Source of the DNA: an uncultured Ferrovibrio sp.
GTDB lineage: Bacteria; Pseudomonadota; Alphaproteobacteria; Ferrovibrionales; Ferrovibrionaceae
Assembly: GCF_937960835.1 (NCBI RefSeq)
Contig: NZ_CALGPC010000010.1
Coordinates: 124,001-188,000 of the forward strand
DNA: 64,000 nucleotides
Direction of reading: 5' to 3'
Below the pieces are notes generated by a model. The model saw only the letters and a program-made list of their open reading frames with translations. It had not been told where the DNA came from and searched no databases. This document shows, one piece after another, positions 25,748-33,457 of the stretch. Numbering within the stretch: position 1 is the stretch's first letter; each line of letters opens with the position of its first letter. The translations under genes and the position numbers were made by a program.

Positions 25748-26743
25748 ATGGCCAGCATGATCACTGCCTACCTGCCGCAAGGCGGCCAGCTCCAACGAAT
25801 CGTATTGACGCCCGACTCCACCCTGCCCAGTGGCGTCGTGTGGATCGACCTGCTCGAACCGACTCCGGATGAGGAGAAGGCGGTCGAACGTCTGCTTGAG
25901 CTGGAAATGCCGACCCGCGAAGAGATGCAGGAGATCGAAATCTCCAGCCGTCTCTATCGCGAGGGCGATGCCAGCTACATGACGGCCAACATCCTCTATC
26001 AGGCGGAAACGCCGCATCCGCAGACTACCGCGGTCACCTTCATGCGGACGCCCAAGGCCGTGGTCACGCTGCGCTATGCTGACCCGCTGTCCTTCCGCCA
26101 GTTCGTCGCCCGCGCCCAGCGCCAGCAGAGCCTCAGCTCCACCCCGGACGCCGTGCTCTGCGGCCTGCTCGACTCCATCGTCGACCGCGCCGCCGACGTG
26201 CTGGAAAGCGCCGGCAAGGATCTCGACGGCGTGTCGCGCAACATCTTCGGCTATGGCACCGCCGCCGAATACGAATCCGCCGACGAAATGGATCTCGAAG
26301 ACGCTGTGCGCAAGCTGGGCCGCGTCGAGGATCTCACCTCGCGCATCCGCGACAGCCTGGTCTCGCTTACCCGCCTGATCGCCTTCCTGACGCTCAGCAT
26401 GACCGAGCAGCGCGGCACCAAGGAAGCCCGGCAATGGCTGAAGACGCTGTCGCGCGACGTGCAGTCGCTGAACGAGCAGGCAGCTTTCCTGGCGCATAAG
26501 GGTAACTTCCTGCTCGATGCGACGCTCGGCCTGATCAACATCCAGCAGACCAAGATCATCAAGATTTTCTCGGTGGCGGCCACAGTCTTCCTGCCGCCGA
26601 CCCTGATCGCCAGCATCTACGGCATGAACTTCGAACACATGCCGGAACTGAGCTGGCCAATCGGCTATCCGATGGCTCTGCTGCTGATGCTCGCCTCGGC
26701 CGTGCTGCCCTATTGGTGGTTCAAGCGGAAGGGGTGGCTCTAG
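25748..26743 (+). CDS. corA: CorA-family magnesium/cobalt transporter
   Basis: A 331-residue CorA protein: an alpha/beta cytoplasmic funnel, a long helix, and two C-terminal membrane helices. The selectivity motif YGMNFEHMPEL (about residues 294-304) follows the first membrane helix, and the protein ends with the basic WWFKRKGWL. MPEL is a common version of the MPEL loop. It transports Mg2+ passively down its gradient as a pentamer. It begins 146 bases after the phosphodiesterase. The gap holds a GC-rich inverted region (GGCGCCGCGCCGCGCCGCTG..) with no clear promoter. Confidence 0.93.
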   Translation: MASMITAYLPQGGQLQRIVLTPDSTLPSGVVWIDLLEPTPDEEKAVERLLELEMPTREEMQEIEISSRLYREGDASYMTANILYQAETPHPQTTAVTFMRTPKAVVTLRYADPLSFRQFVARAQRQQSLSSTPDAVLCGLLDSIVDRAADVLESAGKDLDGVSRNIFGYGTAAEYESADEMDLEDAVRKLGRVEDLTSRIRDSLVSLTRLIAFLTLSMTEQRGTKEARQWLKTLSRDVQSLNEQAAFLAHKGNFLLDATLGLINIQQTKIIKIFSVAATVFLPPTLIASIYGMNFEHMPELSWPIGYPMALLLMLASAVLPYWWFKRKGWL

Positions 26744-26744
26744 G

Positions 26745-27146
26745 ATGCCGGAAATGGAGTTGCGGATGGACGATCTCATCGAGCGGCCGATCGGCGATGC
26801 CATGCTGCGCGGCTGGCGCTGCCGCTGCCCGCAATGCGGCCATGGCCGCATCTTCGGCCGCTATCTGAAGGTTAACGACGCCTGCGCATCCTGCGGCCTC
26901 GGCCTGTCCGGCCATCGTGCCGACGACGCGCCACCCTATTTCACCATCCTGATCGTCGGCCATATCATCGTGCCGCTGATGCTGCTGCTGGAGCAGCATG
27001 TCGAGCCGGCCGAATGGGTGCATATGGTTCTGTGGGTGCCGCTGACGCTGATCCTGTCGCTCTGGTTCCTGCCGCATATCAAGGGCGCGCTGATCGGGCT
27101 GCAATGGTCGCGCCGCATGCACGGCTTCGGCAGCGAGCCGCACTGA
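26745..27146 (+). CDS. DUF983 membrane protein
   Basis: A 133-residue DUF983 protein. The N-terminal half has two zinc-ribbon pairs, CPQCGHGRIF (about residues 24-33) and CASCGLGLSG (about 46-55). The conserved DAPPYFTILIVGHIIVPLML start of the first membrane helix follows, then a second helix. DUF983 genes recur near cytochrome oxidase or RNase genes in alphaproteobacteria, but the function is not known. It starts 1 base after corA and is followed after 3 bases by a Nudix gene, forming a compact operon. Confidence 0.9.
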   Translation: MPEMELRMDDLIERPIGDAMLRGWRCRCPQCGHGRIFGRYLKVNDACASCGLGLSGHRADDAPPYFTILIVGHIIVPLMLLLEQHVEPAEWVHMVLWVPLTLILSLWFLPHIKGALIGLQWSRRMHGFGSEPH

Positions 27147-27149
27147 CGA

Positions 27150-27863
27150 ATGGCTGGGAGCGAGATTTGGGCTGAGGACAAAACCGGCCGCAAGGCTTCG
27201 CCGCCGATCCGCGATGCCGCAACGCTCATCCTGTACCGGCGCCATGGCGGCAAGCTTCAGGTCCTGATGGGCGAGCGCCACGGCGCCAGCGCATTCCTTC
27301 CCAACCGCTTTGTCTTCCCGGGCGGCCGCCTGGATCTCACTGACTACCGCCTGCGCCCCATCCCCTCGCTCAATCCCGTCTCCCAGGCCCGTCTGGCGCG
27401 CAGCCGCCGCACCGGGCCGCGCAAGGCGCTGGGGCTCGCCCTAGCCGCGATCCGGGAGACCTTCGAGGAAAGCGGCCTGCGGCTGGCCGTGCCCGGCGCC
27501 GCTGCCGCCTGCCCCTCGGATAGCTGGGTCAGCTTCTGCGAGGGCGGCCTGCTGCCCGATCCCAGTCATCTGCTTTATGTCTGCCGCGCGATCACCCCGC
27601 CCGACCGGCCGCGCCGGTTCGATGCCCGCTTCTTTGCTGCACCCGCCGAAGCCGCTGAAGGGGCGTTGCGGCCCTCGCCGGAACTCGACAAGCTGGACTG
27701 GATCACTCCGGAGGAGGCCCAGGCCCTGTTGCTGCCCAACATCACCAAATACGTGCTGGCTAACCTGGAAGGCTGGCTCGACCCGGCCAGGGCCGGTGAT
27801 CCGGCCCAGCCAGTGCCCTTCCGCTATGTCCGCCGCGGCGAATGGAAGCTCGACTGGGAATGA
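27150..27863 (+). CDS. Nudix hydrolase (first of a tandem pair)
   Basis: A 237-residue Nudix protein with core AAIRETFEESGLRL (about residues 101-114), matching RE-x2-EE-x-G, although the preceding part of the box is stretched by an insertion (GPRKALGLALA). FPGGRLD lies upstream at about 58-64. This layout, with a long insertion between the FPGG strand and the REtfEE helix, resembles the NUDT7/NUDT19-like CoA-diphosphatase group. Substrate is unproven. It overlaps the next Nudix gene by 4 bases. Confidence 0.87.
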   Translation: MAGSEIWAEDKTGRKASPPIRDAATLILYRRHGGKLQVLMGERHGASAFLPNRFVFPGGRLDLTDYRLRPIPSLNPVSQARLARSRRTGPRKALGLALAAIRETFEESGLRLAVPGAAAACPSDSWVSFCEGGLLPDPSHLLYVCRAITPPDRPRRFDARFFAAPAEAAEGALRPSPELDKLDWITPEEAQALLLPNITKYVLANLEGWLDPARAGDPAQPVPFRYVRRGEWKLDWE

Positions 27864-28471
27864 TCCGCGCGACGCCGCGGGATGCCGCAAGCCTAGTTCT
27901 GGTCCGTCACTCGCATGGCCGCCTGGAGGTGCTGCTGGGCCGCCGGGCCGCCAGGCACCGCTTCCTGCCCGATGTCTACGCCTTTCCAGGCGGCCGGGTG
28001 GATAAAAGCGATCTCTTAGAAAAGCCGTATAAACCATTGCCAAGCCATGTAATCCCGGCGCTCGGCGCGTCGCCACACCTCGCCCAGGCTCTTGGCATCG
28101 CCGCCGTCCGGGAGACCTGGGAAGAAACCGGCATTGCGCTCGGGCCGGTCGAGGCTGGCTGCCTGCGGCCGGACCTGTCCGGCCTGCGCTACCTCTGCCG
28201 GGCGATTACGCCATCCGAAAGCCCGATCCGATTCCATGCCCGCTTTTTCCTGCAGGATGTCAGCGGCCGGGATTTGGTCTTAAGCGGTTCCGGGGAACTG
28301 CTCGATCTCGCCTTCAGGCCGTTGGACGAGGCCCTGCGGCTGCCGCTGGCCGACATCACCGAATTCATCCTTGGCCTGGTCGGCCGGCTGGGCCCCGACC
28401 TCGCGCCTCCGGCCACCGCTTTCTGGCGATACCGCGCCGGTAAACCCATGATCCGCTGGGAAAAGCCTTAG
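27860..28471 (+). CDS. Nudix hydrolase (second of a tandem pair)
   Basis: A 203-residue paralogue of the preceding Nudix protein, starting MIRATPRDAASLVLVRHSHG at an ATGA overlap with the upstream stop. It shares FPGGRVDKSDL and the Nudix core AAVRETWEETGIALG. Both proteins also share CRAITP followed by an FHARFF / FDARFF strand in the C-terminal half, so the pair arose by duplication. In many alphaproteobacteria genes like these sit between a DUF983 gene and rpmG, as here. Substrate unknown. Confidence 0.87.
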   Translation: MIRATPRDAASLVLVRHSHGRLEVLLGRRAARHRFLPDVYAFPGGRVDKSDLLEKPYKPLPSHVIPALGASPHLAQALGIAAVRETWEETGIALGPVEAGCLRPDLSGLRYLCRAITPSESPIRFHARFFLQDVSGRDLVLSGSGELLDLAFRPLDEALRLPLADITEFILGLVGRLGPDLAPPATAFWRYRAGKPMIRWEKP

Positions 28472-28475
28472 TTGG

Positions 28476-28503
28476 TTGACATCGGGGCGCGAATCCCTAT
28501 GCT
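28476..28503 (+). promoter_or_regulatory. rpmG promoter
   Basis: TTGACA (28476-28481), a 16-base spacer and TATGCT (28498-28503) form a near-consensus sigma-70 promoter 42 bases before the rpmG ATG. It lies directly after the Nudix stop codon. Confidence 0.75.
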
Positions 28504-28545
28504 GCGCCGCCAATCCTTGCCGTCCGAACCTGTGGAATTTGCGTC

Positions 28546-28713
28546 ATGGCCAAGCCGACAACCCTGAAGATCAAGCTGGTGAGCACTGCCGATACCGGCT
28601 ACTTCTACGTCACCAAGAAGAATCCGCGCACCAAGACCGAAAAGCTGTCGTTCAAGAAGTACGACCCGGTCGCGCGCAAGCACGTCGAATTCAAGGAAGC
28701 CAAGATTAAGTAA
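28546..28713 (+). CDS. rpmG: 50S ribosomal protein L33
   Basis: A 55-residue ribosomal protein, MAKPTTLKIKLVSTADTGYF followed by YVTKKNPRTKTEKL and a C-terminal KKYDPVARKHVEFKE. This is the cysteine-free L33 type that does not bind zinc. Length matches the family. It has its own strong promoter and a classical terminator, so it is a single-gene unit. The start has no strong Shine-Dalgarno (GGAA about 11 bases upstream). Confidence 0.97.
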   Translation: MAKPTTLKIKLVSTADTGYFYVTKKNPRTKTEKLSFKKYDPVARKHVEFKEAKIK

Positions 28714-28750
28714 GGTCTTGGCCGGCGCCATGGCGCCGCTGTCAGACGCA

Positions 28751-28775
28751 AGCCCCGCCCCGCGGCGGGGCTTTT
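28751..28775 (+). terminator. Rho-independent terminator of rpmG
   Basis: AGCCCCGCC (28751-28759), loop CCGC, GGCGGGGCT (28764-28772), then TTTTCGTTTTT. The 9-bp perfect GC-rich stem and T tract sit 38 bases after the rpmG stop. Confidence 0.93.
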
Positions 28776-28840
28776 CGTTTTTGGACCGCTTGATCCAGCG
28801 GCAAAGTTCCCCATCTGTTCAAAATGCCGGCTGGCATCGC

Positions 28841-28869
28841 CGTTTTGAGCATCATCAATCCTCAAAACG
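28841..28869. repeat. Perfect 9-bp inverted repeat CGTTTTGAG/CTCAAAACG
   Basis: CGTTTTGAG (28841-28849) and CTCAAAACG (28861-28869) are exact inverted copies around an 11-base loop. A further TTCAAAA lies just upstream at 28818-28824. There is no T tract on either side. It falls in the convergent gap between rpmG and pleD and may be a backup terminator or a protein site. Confidence 0.7.
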
Positions 28870-28898
28870 CTTCTCGCTGCCCTTGCGGGTTCGGTTCT

Positions 28899-28948
28899 AA
28901 ACGGACTTGAACGGTTCCAAACAACCCAGCCGGACCTGAAACAGGCCG
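28899..28948. repeat. Five degenerate 10-bp units (AAAC-type)
   Basis: Five consecutive 10-base units start at 28899, 28909, 28919, 28929 and 28939: AAACGGACTT, GAACGGTTCC, AAACAACCCA, GCCGGACCTG, AAACAGGCCG. The phase is exact but the units are poorly conserved. They resemble the longer array next to uppP at 63300. Confidence 0.5.
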
Positions 28949-28951
28949 TTT

Positions 28952-28977
28952 TGATATCAGTGATATCACTGATATCA
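28952..28977. repeat. Three TGATATCA palindromes at 9-bp spacing
   Basis: The 8-bp palindrome TGATATCA occurs at 28952-28959, 28961-28968 and 28970-28977, so starts are exactly 9 bases apart. The middle copy extends to the 12-bp palindrome AGTGATATCACT (28959-28970). The cluster ends 22 bases before the pleD stop codon. Confidence 0.9.
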
Positions 28978-28999
28978 CTCCACAGCAGGCGCTGTGGTT

Positions 29000-30364
29000 T
29001 TATGCCCGGCGGAAGACGATCCGGTTGCGCCCGCCATTCTTGGCTTCGTAGAGCGCGTCGTCGGCGCGCTTGAGCAGGCTCTCTGCGGTATCCCCCGCCC
29101 CCTGCGAGGTGCAGCCAATCGAGCAGGTCACGGTCAGCGACAGGCCCTCCTTGGTCGTCACCGGCTTGCCGCCGATGGCCTGCAGCAGGCGGTTCGCCAC
29201 CACCTCCGCCGCGTCGAGATCCGTATCAGGCATCAGCACCACGAATTCCTCGCCGCCATAGCGGCAGGCCATGTCGATGCCGCGGATGTTGCGCACGATG
29301 CGGTTGCCGATCTCACGCAGCACTTCGTCGCCGATCGGATGGCCGTGGCTGTCGTTGATCTGCTTGAAATAGTCGAGATCGAGAATCAGCACCGCCGTGC
29401 CATGCTGGCTGGCGCTCTGGCTTAGAAGCGTCGCCAGATGCGAGGCCATGTAGCGGCGGTTGTAAAGCCCGGTCAGCGGATCAGTGACCGCCATCTCCAT
29501 GCTCTGCTGATAATGCAGGCGCAGGCGTTCCTGATAGCGCTTGCGCCGCACCTGGGCGCGCAGGCGGGCGATGAATTCATTGCGGTCGATGGGGCGTACG
29601 ACATAGTCGGTGACGCCAATCTCTAAGCCCTTCACAAGCTGCTTCTGGTCGTCTGGCCCGACCAGCAGAAGGATCGGCACGTTACGCGTCTCTTCCGTGG
29701 TGCGGAACTGCGAGCAGAGCCGCAGGCCATCGGGATTTTGCAGTCCGAGGCTGACTACGACGGAATCGTATTCCTGCTGCCGCGCGCGGGCCAGTGCATC
29801 GGCGCCGTCGGCGGTCACCTCGATCTGGAACTGACCTTCGATCATGCGCTGAAGACGCAGTTGATCACGCGGATTGTCTTCCACCACCAGGATGCGGGCG
29901 CTGGCATAGTCCTCGTCCAGGCTCGGCACGGGCGGCGAGATCACGCCGAGCGCTGCTGAAGTACGTTCGCGCATCCGCAGCTCGTCGAGCATCAGCTTGA
30001 CGCGCAGCAGCGACCGCACGCGCGCGAACATCGAGGTGTCGTCGACGGGCTTGGTGAGGAAATCGTCGGCGCCGGCACTCAGTCCCTGCACGCGATCCTC
30101 CGGATCGCCCAGCGCAGTCACCATGATCACCGGGATATGGGCTGTTTCGGGATTTGCCTTCAGGCGGCGGCAAACCTCAAAACCGTCCATGCCGGGCATC
30201 ATCACGTCGAGCAGGATCAGATCCGGCTTCTGCGTGACCGCAGACTCAAGCGCCTCCGGCCCGCTGCTGGCGGTGATCACTTCGTAGTATTCGCTCGTCA
30301 GCTTGGCTTCCAGCACCTTGATGTTGGTGCGGATGTCATCGACGACCAGAATGCGCGCGGTCAT
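29000..30364 (-). CDS. pleD: PleD-type response regulator diguanylate cyclase
   Basis: A 454-residue REC-REC-GGDEF protein. REC1 keeps the phosphoacceptor D53 (LILLDVMMPGMDG). REC2 (about residues 155-275) has serine at the acceptor position (VVVSLGLQNPDG, S205), so it is an adaptor domain, as known for PleD. The catalytic GGEEF is at 370-374, with the inhibitory I-site RGID at 361-364. It makes c-di-GMP on phosphorylation-driven dimerisation and controls polar development in Caulobacter. It follows divK by 12 bases in the conserved divK-pleD operon. Confidence 0.96.
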   Translation of the reverse strand: MTARILVVDDIRTNIKVLEAKLTSEYYEVITASSGPEALESAVTQKPDLILLDVMMPGMDGFEVCRRLKANPETAHIPVIMVTALGDPEDRVQGLSAGADDFLTKPVDDTSMFARVRSLLRVKLMLDELRMRERTSAALGVISPPVPSLDEDYASARILVVEDNPRDQLRLQRMIEGQFQIEVTADGADALARARQQEYDSVVVSLGLQNPDGLRLCSQFRTTEETRNVPILLLVGPDDQKQLVKGLEIGVTDYVVRPIDRNEFIARLRAQVRRKRYQERLRLHYQQSMEMAVTDPLTGLYNRRYMASHLATLLSQSASQHGTAVLILDLDYFKQINDSHGHPIGDEVLREIGNRIVRNIRGIDMACRYGGEEFVVLMPDTDLDAAEVVANRLLQAIGGKPVTTKEGLSLTVTCSIGCTSQGAGDTAESLLKRADDALYEAKNGGRNRIVFRRA

Positions 30365-30376
30365 CGGAAAATGGCG

Positions 30377-30751
30377 TCAGGCCTTGGGATCGAGGAACTG
30401 CTTGACCGTCTCGATGAATTTGCCCACGGAGATAGGCTTGGCGATATAGGCGTCGCAGCCACCTTCGCGCATCTTCTCCTCGTCGCCTTTCATCGCAAAT
30501 GCGGTGACCGCCACCACGGGGATGGAGCGGAGGTTATCGTCTTCCTTGATCCACTTGATCACTTCCAGGCCCGACACCTCCGGCAGCTGGATATCCATCA
30601 GGATCAGGTCGGGCCGGTGCTCGCGCACCATGGCCAGGGCTTCCATCCCGTCTTTGGTCTGCAAAGTCTTGTACCCATGAGCGTCCAGAAGATCGTGAAA
30701 CAACTTCATGTTGAGTTCGTTATCCTCAACAATCAAAACTGTCTTGCTCAT
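30377..30751 (-). CDS. divK: Single-domain response regulator DivK
   Basis: A 124-residue stand-alone receiver, MSKTVLIVEDNELNMKLFHD, with acidic pocket E9/D10, phosphoacceptor D53 (LILMDIQLPEVSG), T/A switch region VTAFAMKGDEE and the conserved lysine in YIAKPIS. Its identity as DivK is supported by sequence and by pleD following directly. DivK relays signals from PleC/DivJ kinases to DivL-CckA-CtrA. No TTAA-N7-TTAA CtrA box is evident in the 102-base upstream gap. Confidence 0.95.
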   Translation of the reverse strand: MSKTVLIVEDNELNMKLFHDLLDAHGYKTLQTKDGMEALAMVREHRPDLILMDIQLPEVSGLEVIKWIKEDDNLRSIPVVAVTAFAMKGDEEKMREGGCDAYIAKPISVGKFIETVKQFLDPKA

Positions 30752-30853
30752 GAGGTGCCTTCCCCGGATATTCTATGCCGTGCCTGCGCAACTTTTCCTA
30801 GCGTCTCCAGAGTTTTGTAGCATCCCGGCCCTGCCCGGCCAAGCCGTTTGAGG

Positions 30854-31549
30854 ATGACAATCCAAGCCTCCACCGCACCAGAAAACCGCCACCTGCCGGT
30901 CCCTCCCGTAACGGTAACCGAGCAGTTAGCGACCCTGTCTCTGCAGGCGGGACGGCCGCTGCTGATCGCCGATGCCGATGAGGTGCTGTTCTACTTCATG
31001 CGCGGTCTGGAGCGTTTCCTGGAGGGTCGCGGCCTGTATTTCGACTGGCAATCATATGCCCTGTACGGGAATATCCGCCATCGGCATGACGGCAGCCCGA
31101 TGCCGGCCGAGGAACTGCATCCCCTGCTGCAAGGCTTCTTCGCCGAGGCGACCGAATTGCTGGAGCCGGTGGATGGCGCTGCCGCTGCCCTTGCGGAACT
31201 GGCGAAGGACGTTCAGGTCGTCGTGCTCAGCAATGTGCCGCTGGCGGCCCGGGCGGCGCGGGAGCGTGCCCTGGCGCGTCATGGCATGGCCTTTCCCCTT
31301 ATTGCCAATCATGGCGTCAAAGGCCCTGCAGTGGCTGCGCTAATGCGCATGGCGGCGGCGCCTGCCGTCTTTATCGACGACATTCCGCACAATCACACTT
31401 CCGTTGCGCAAACGGCGCCAAAGGTGCATCGCGTGCATTTCATCGCCGACCCGCGTCTGGCGGCCTTGCTCGGTCCCGCCCCCGACTGCCATCATCGGGC
31501 AGGATCGTGGGAGGAAATCCGCGACCATGTCGCGGCCTTGTTGCGTTAG
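30854..31549 (+). CDS. HAD-superfamily hydrolase
   Basis: A protein of about 231 residues with haloacid-dehalogenase motifs: motif I LLIADADEVLFYF (nucleophile Asp about residues 36-38), motif II VVVLSNVPLAARA (about 119-131), and motif IV PAVFIDDIPHNH (about 174-185). The motif III lysine is in GVKGP. Substrate is not predictable. The start is uncertain: an ATG at 30854 lies right behind GAGG, and a TTG at 30848 is also possible. It is followed 11 bases later by the ROK kinase, suggesting a sugar-phosphate context. Confidence 0.82.
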   Translation: MTIQASTAPENRHLPVPPVTVTEQLATLSLQAGRPLLIADADEVLFYFMRGLERFLEGRGLYFDWQSYALYGNIRHRHDGSPMPAEELHPLLQGFFAEATELLEPVDGAAAALAELAKDVQVVVLSNVPLAARAARERALARHGMAFPLIANHGVKGPAVAALMRMAAAPAVFIDDIPHNHTSVAQTAPKVHRVHFIADPRLAALLGPAPDCHHRAGSWEEIRDHVAALLR

Positions 31550-31560
31550 GGAGTGAATAC

Positions 31561-32484
31561 ATGCGTATAGGCATCGATCTGGGCGGCACCAAGATCGAGG
31601 CCATTGCACTGGCCGATGACGGCACTATCCGCGCCCGCCGCCGCATTCCCGCGCCGCGCGGCGATTATCGCGCAACTGTCATGGCCATGCGGGATCTGGC
31701 TCATGCCCTCGAAGCGGAGATCGGCCAGCCCGCGCCCATCGGCGCCGGCATCCCGGGTAACATCTCGCCGGCGACCGGTCTCGTGAAGAATGCCAACTCG
31801 GTCTGGCTGATCGGACATCCGCTCGACCGCGATCTGCAGGAAGCGACCGGCCGCCGCGTCCGTCTTGCCAACGATGCCGATTGCTTCGCCCTGTCGGAAG
31901 CCAGCGACGGCGCCGGCGCTGGCAAGAACGTGGTCTTCGGTGCGATTCTCGGCACCGGCTGCGGCTCAGGCCTGGTCGTCGGCGGACGGCCTTTGCTGGG
32001 CCCGAACGCGATCACCGGCGAATGGGGCCATAATCCGCTGCCCTGGCGCCTGCCCGAAGAGACGCCCGGGCCGCTATGCTATTGCGGCAAGCATGGCTGC
32101 CAGGAAACGTTTCTCTCCGGTCCGGGCCTGAGCATGGATTTCGAAGCGGCCACCGGCCGCAAGCTGGATGGCGCAGCGATTGTCGCTGCCGCCGAAGCCG
32201 GCGATGCCGAAGCCGAAAAGGCACTGCAGCGCTATGAGCATCGCCTGGCACGCGGGTTGGCCGCGATCCTCAACGTGATCGATCCCGATGTGGTGGTGCT
32301 GGGCGGCGGCCTGTCCAATCTCGCCCGGCTGTATGAGAATGTCCCGAAACTTTGGGGCGCGTTCGTTTTCTCAGATACCGTCACCACGCCGCTGGTGAAA
32401 AACATGCATGGCGACAGTTCCGGTGTGCGCGGTGCGGCCTGGCTCTGGCCGGTCGGCACGCCGCCGGAGCCAGAGGCAGCTTAA
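31561..32484 (+). CDS. ROK-family sugar kinase (fructokinase-like)
   Basis: A 307-residue ROK kinase beginning MRIGIDLGGTKIEAIALADD, with the phosphate loop DLGGTK. The catalytic aspartate is in LANDADCFALSEA. The ROK zinc motif is CYCGKHGCQETFLSGPG (about residues 179-195), with its CGxxGC-type cysteines. ADP-binding VVLGGGLSNLARLY lies near the C-terminus. It is most like the Mak fructokinase and N-acetylglucosamine kinase group. AGGGAG precedes the start by about 8 bases. It converges on eipB with 1 base between the stops. Confidence 0.9.
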   Translation: MRIGIDLGGTKIEAIALADDGTIRARRRIPAPRGDYRATVMAMRDLAHALEAEIGQPAPIGAGIPGNISPATGLVKNANSVWLIGHPLDRDLQEATGRRVRLANDADCFALSEASDGAGAGKNVVFGAILGTGCGSGLVVGGRPLLGPNAITGEWGHNPLPWRLPEETPGPLCYCGKHGCQETFLSGPGLSMDFEAATGRKLDGAAIVAAAEAGDAEAEKALQRYEHRLARGLAAILNVIDPDVVVLGGGLSNLARLYENVPKLWGAFVFSDTVTTPLVKNMHGDSSGVRGAAWLWPVGTPPEPEAA

Positions 32485-32485
32485 G

Positions 32486-33391
32486 TCAGCAGGCATCACG
32501 CGGCTTGACGTCAAGCTGGCGCAGCGTGGCGCGGATGGCGTAGTCGCCGTAATCGAAGACCACGTCATCGACGATGCCGCTTTCATAGAGGCGATAGCCG
32601 ATCTCGTAGTCCGGCGTATCCTGCATCTTCTCGGACGTGAAATAAGCCAGCCGGACCCGCCAGGACCGCTGGCCCTTCAGCGGCGCGAGAACCTCCTTCT
32701 CGCCGGTTTCGACCGGCAGCTCGGCGCTGATGAAGGCGCCGATATCGGCATAAGAGTCCGCCGAAGAACCGTCATAGACGGGAAGCTGCAGCCAGTTGGT
32801 TCCGGCCCGCGCCATCGCCAGCAGGCGGATCGTATGTTCGGTCGGAAACACCACGTTGCGCGGCAGCGCCAGCTCGGTATCCGGCGGCAAGGTGAAGCGG
32901 ACGATGCCTTCCCCGCCCGGCTCCGACACCGTGGCCTCGCCATCCAGTTCCTGATCGAGGTCGCCGTTGACCTCATCCTTGAGCCGGAAGCGAAAGCGCT
33001 GGCCATCTTGCGATTCCCAGGAGTTCAGCGTCATGTCGTTCAGAATCGGACCGTCGTCGGTGGTGGTCTCGATGAGAAAGCGCTGATTCAGGGCATAGCC
33101 ATCGCACGCATTGACGAAGTCCAGTTTCAACCCGCCGCTGATGCCGTGGCGGTAATTGCGCGGGTCCATCCGGGAAACCGACAATGTGTAGAACGCCCGG
33201 TGGGATAGCAGCTCCCGGCCGATGGCCCGCAATTCGGCGATGTCGACAGCGCGACCGGCGCCAGCCGGCACGACGCTCATGCTGGTCAGCAGAAGCAGCC
33301 AAAGGAACAGCCGGAAAACAGGCAAGCGCGCATCTCTAGGGTTGATCTGGGCTTGTGCTAGATTAGCCGTGGCAGCACAAGAAGAAAACAT
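32486..33391 (-). CDS. eipB: EipB-family periplasmic envelope-integrity protein (DUF1849)
   Basis: A protein of about 301 residues with an N-terminal hydrophobic signal segment (FRLFLWLLLLTSMSVVPAGA). The family-typical opening is LLSHRAFYTLSVSRM, then HGISGGLKLDF and NACDGYALNQRF, and the protein ends KPRDAC. EipB of Brucella is a periplasmic beta-spiral protein that maintains the envelope and has one disulfide joining an N-terminal and a C-terminal cysteine. Here C96 and the last residue, C301, fit that pair. The start is uncertain because no good ribosome-binding site precedes 33391. Confidence 0.85.
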   Translation of the reverse strand: MFSSCAATANLAQAQINPRDARLPVFRLFLWLLLLTSMSVVPAGAGRAVDIAELRAIGRELLSHRAFYTLSVSRMDPRNYRHGISGGLKLDFVNACDGYALNQRFLIETTTDDGPILNDMTLNSWESQDGQRFRFRLKDEVNGDLDQELDGEATVSEPGGEGIVRFTLPPDTELALPRNVVFPTEHTIRLLAMARAGTNWLQLPVYDGSSADSYADIGAFISAELPVETGEKEVLAPLKGQRSWRVRLAYFTSEKMQDTPDYEIGYRLYESGIVDDVVFDYGDYAIRATLRQLDVKPRDAC

Positions 33392-33457
33392 GCGGTCAGC
33401 CGAAAAGTACCAATACCCCCCTTTAGATCACCGGCTAAAATCAGCCTGGAGGAAATG

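Noticed and set aside
28952..28980. pleD terminator
   Set aside because: The stems are followed on the minus strand by A-rich, not T-rich, sequence.
32486..33391. Shorter start for eipB near codon 23
   Set aside because: A TTG there would leave a neat signal segment, but no ribosome-binding site decides it, so the longer frame was kept and flagged.
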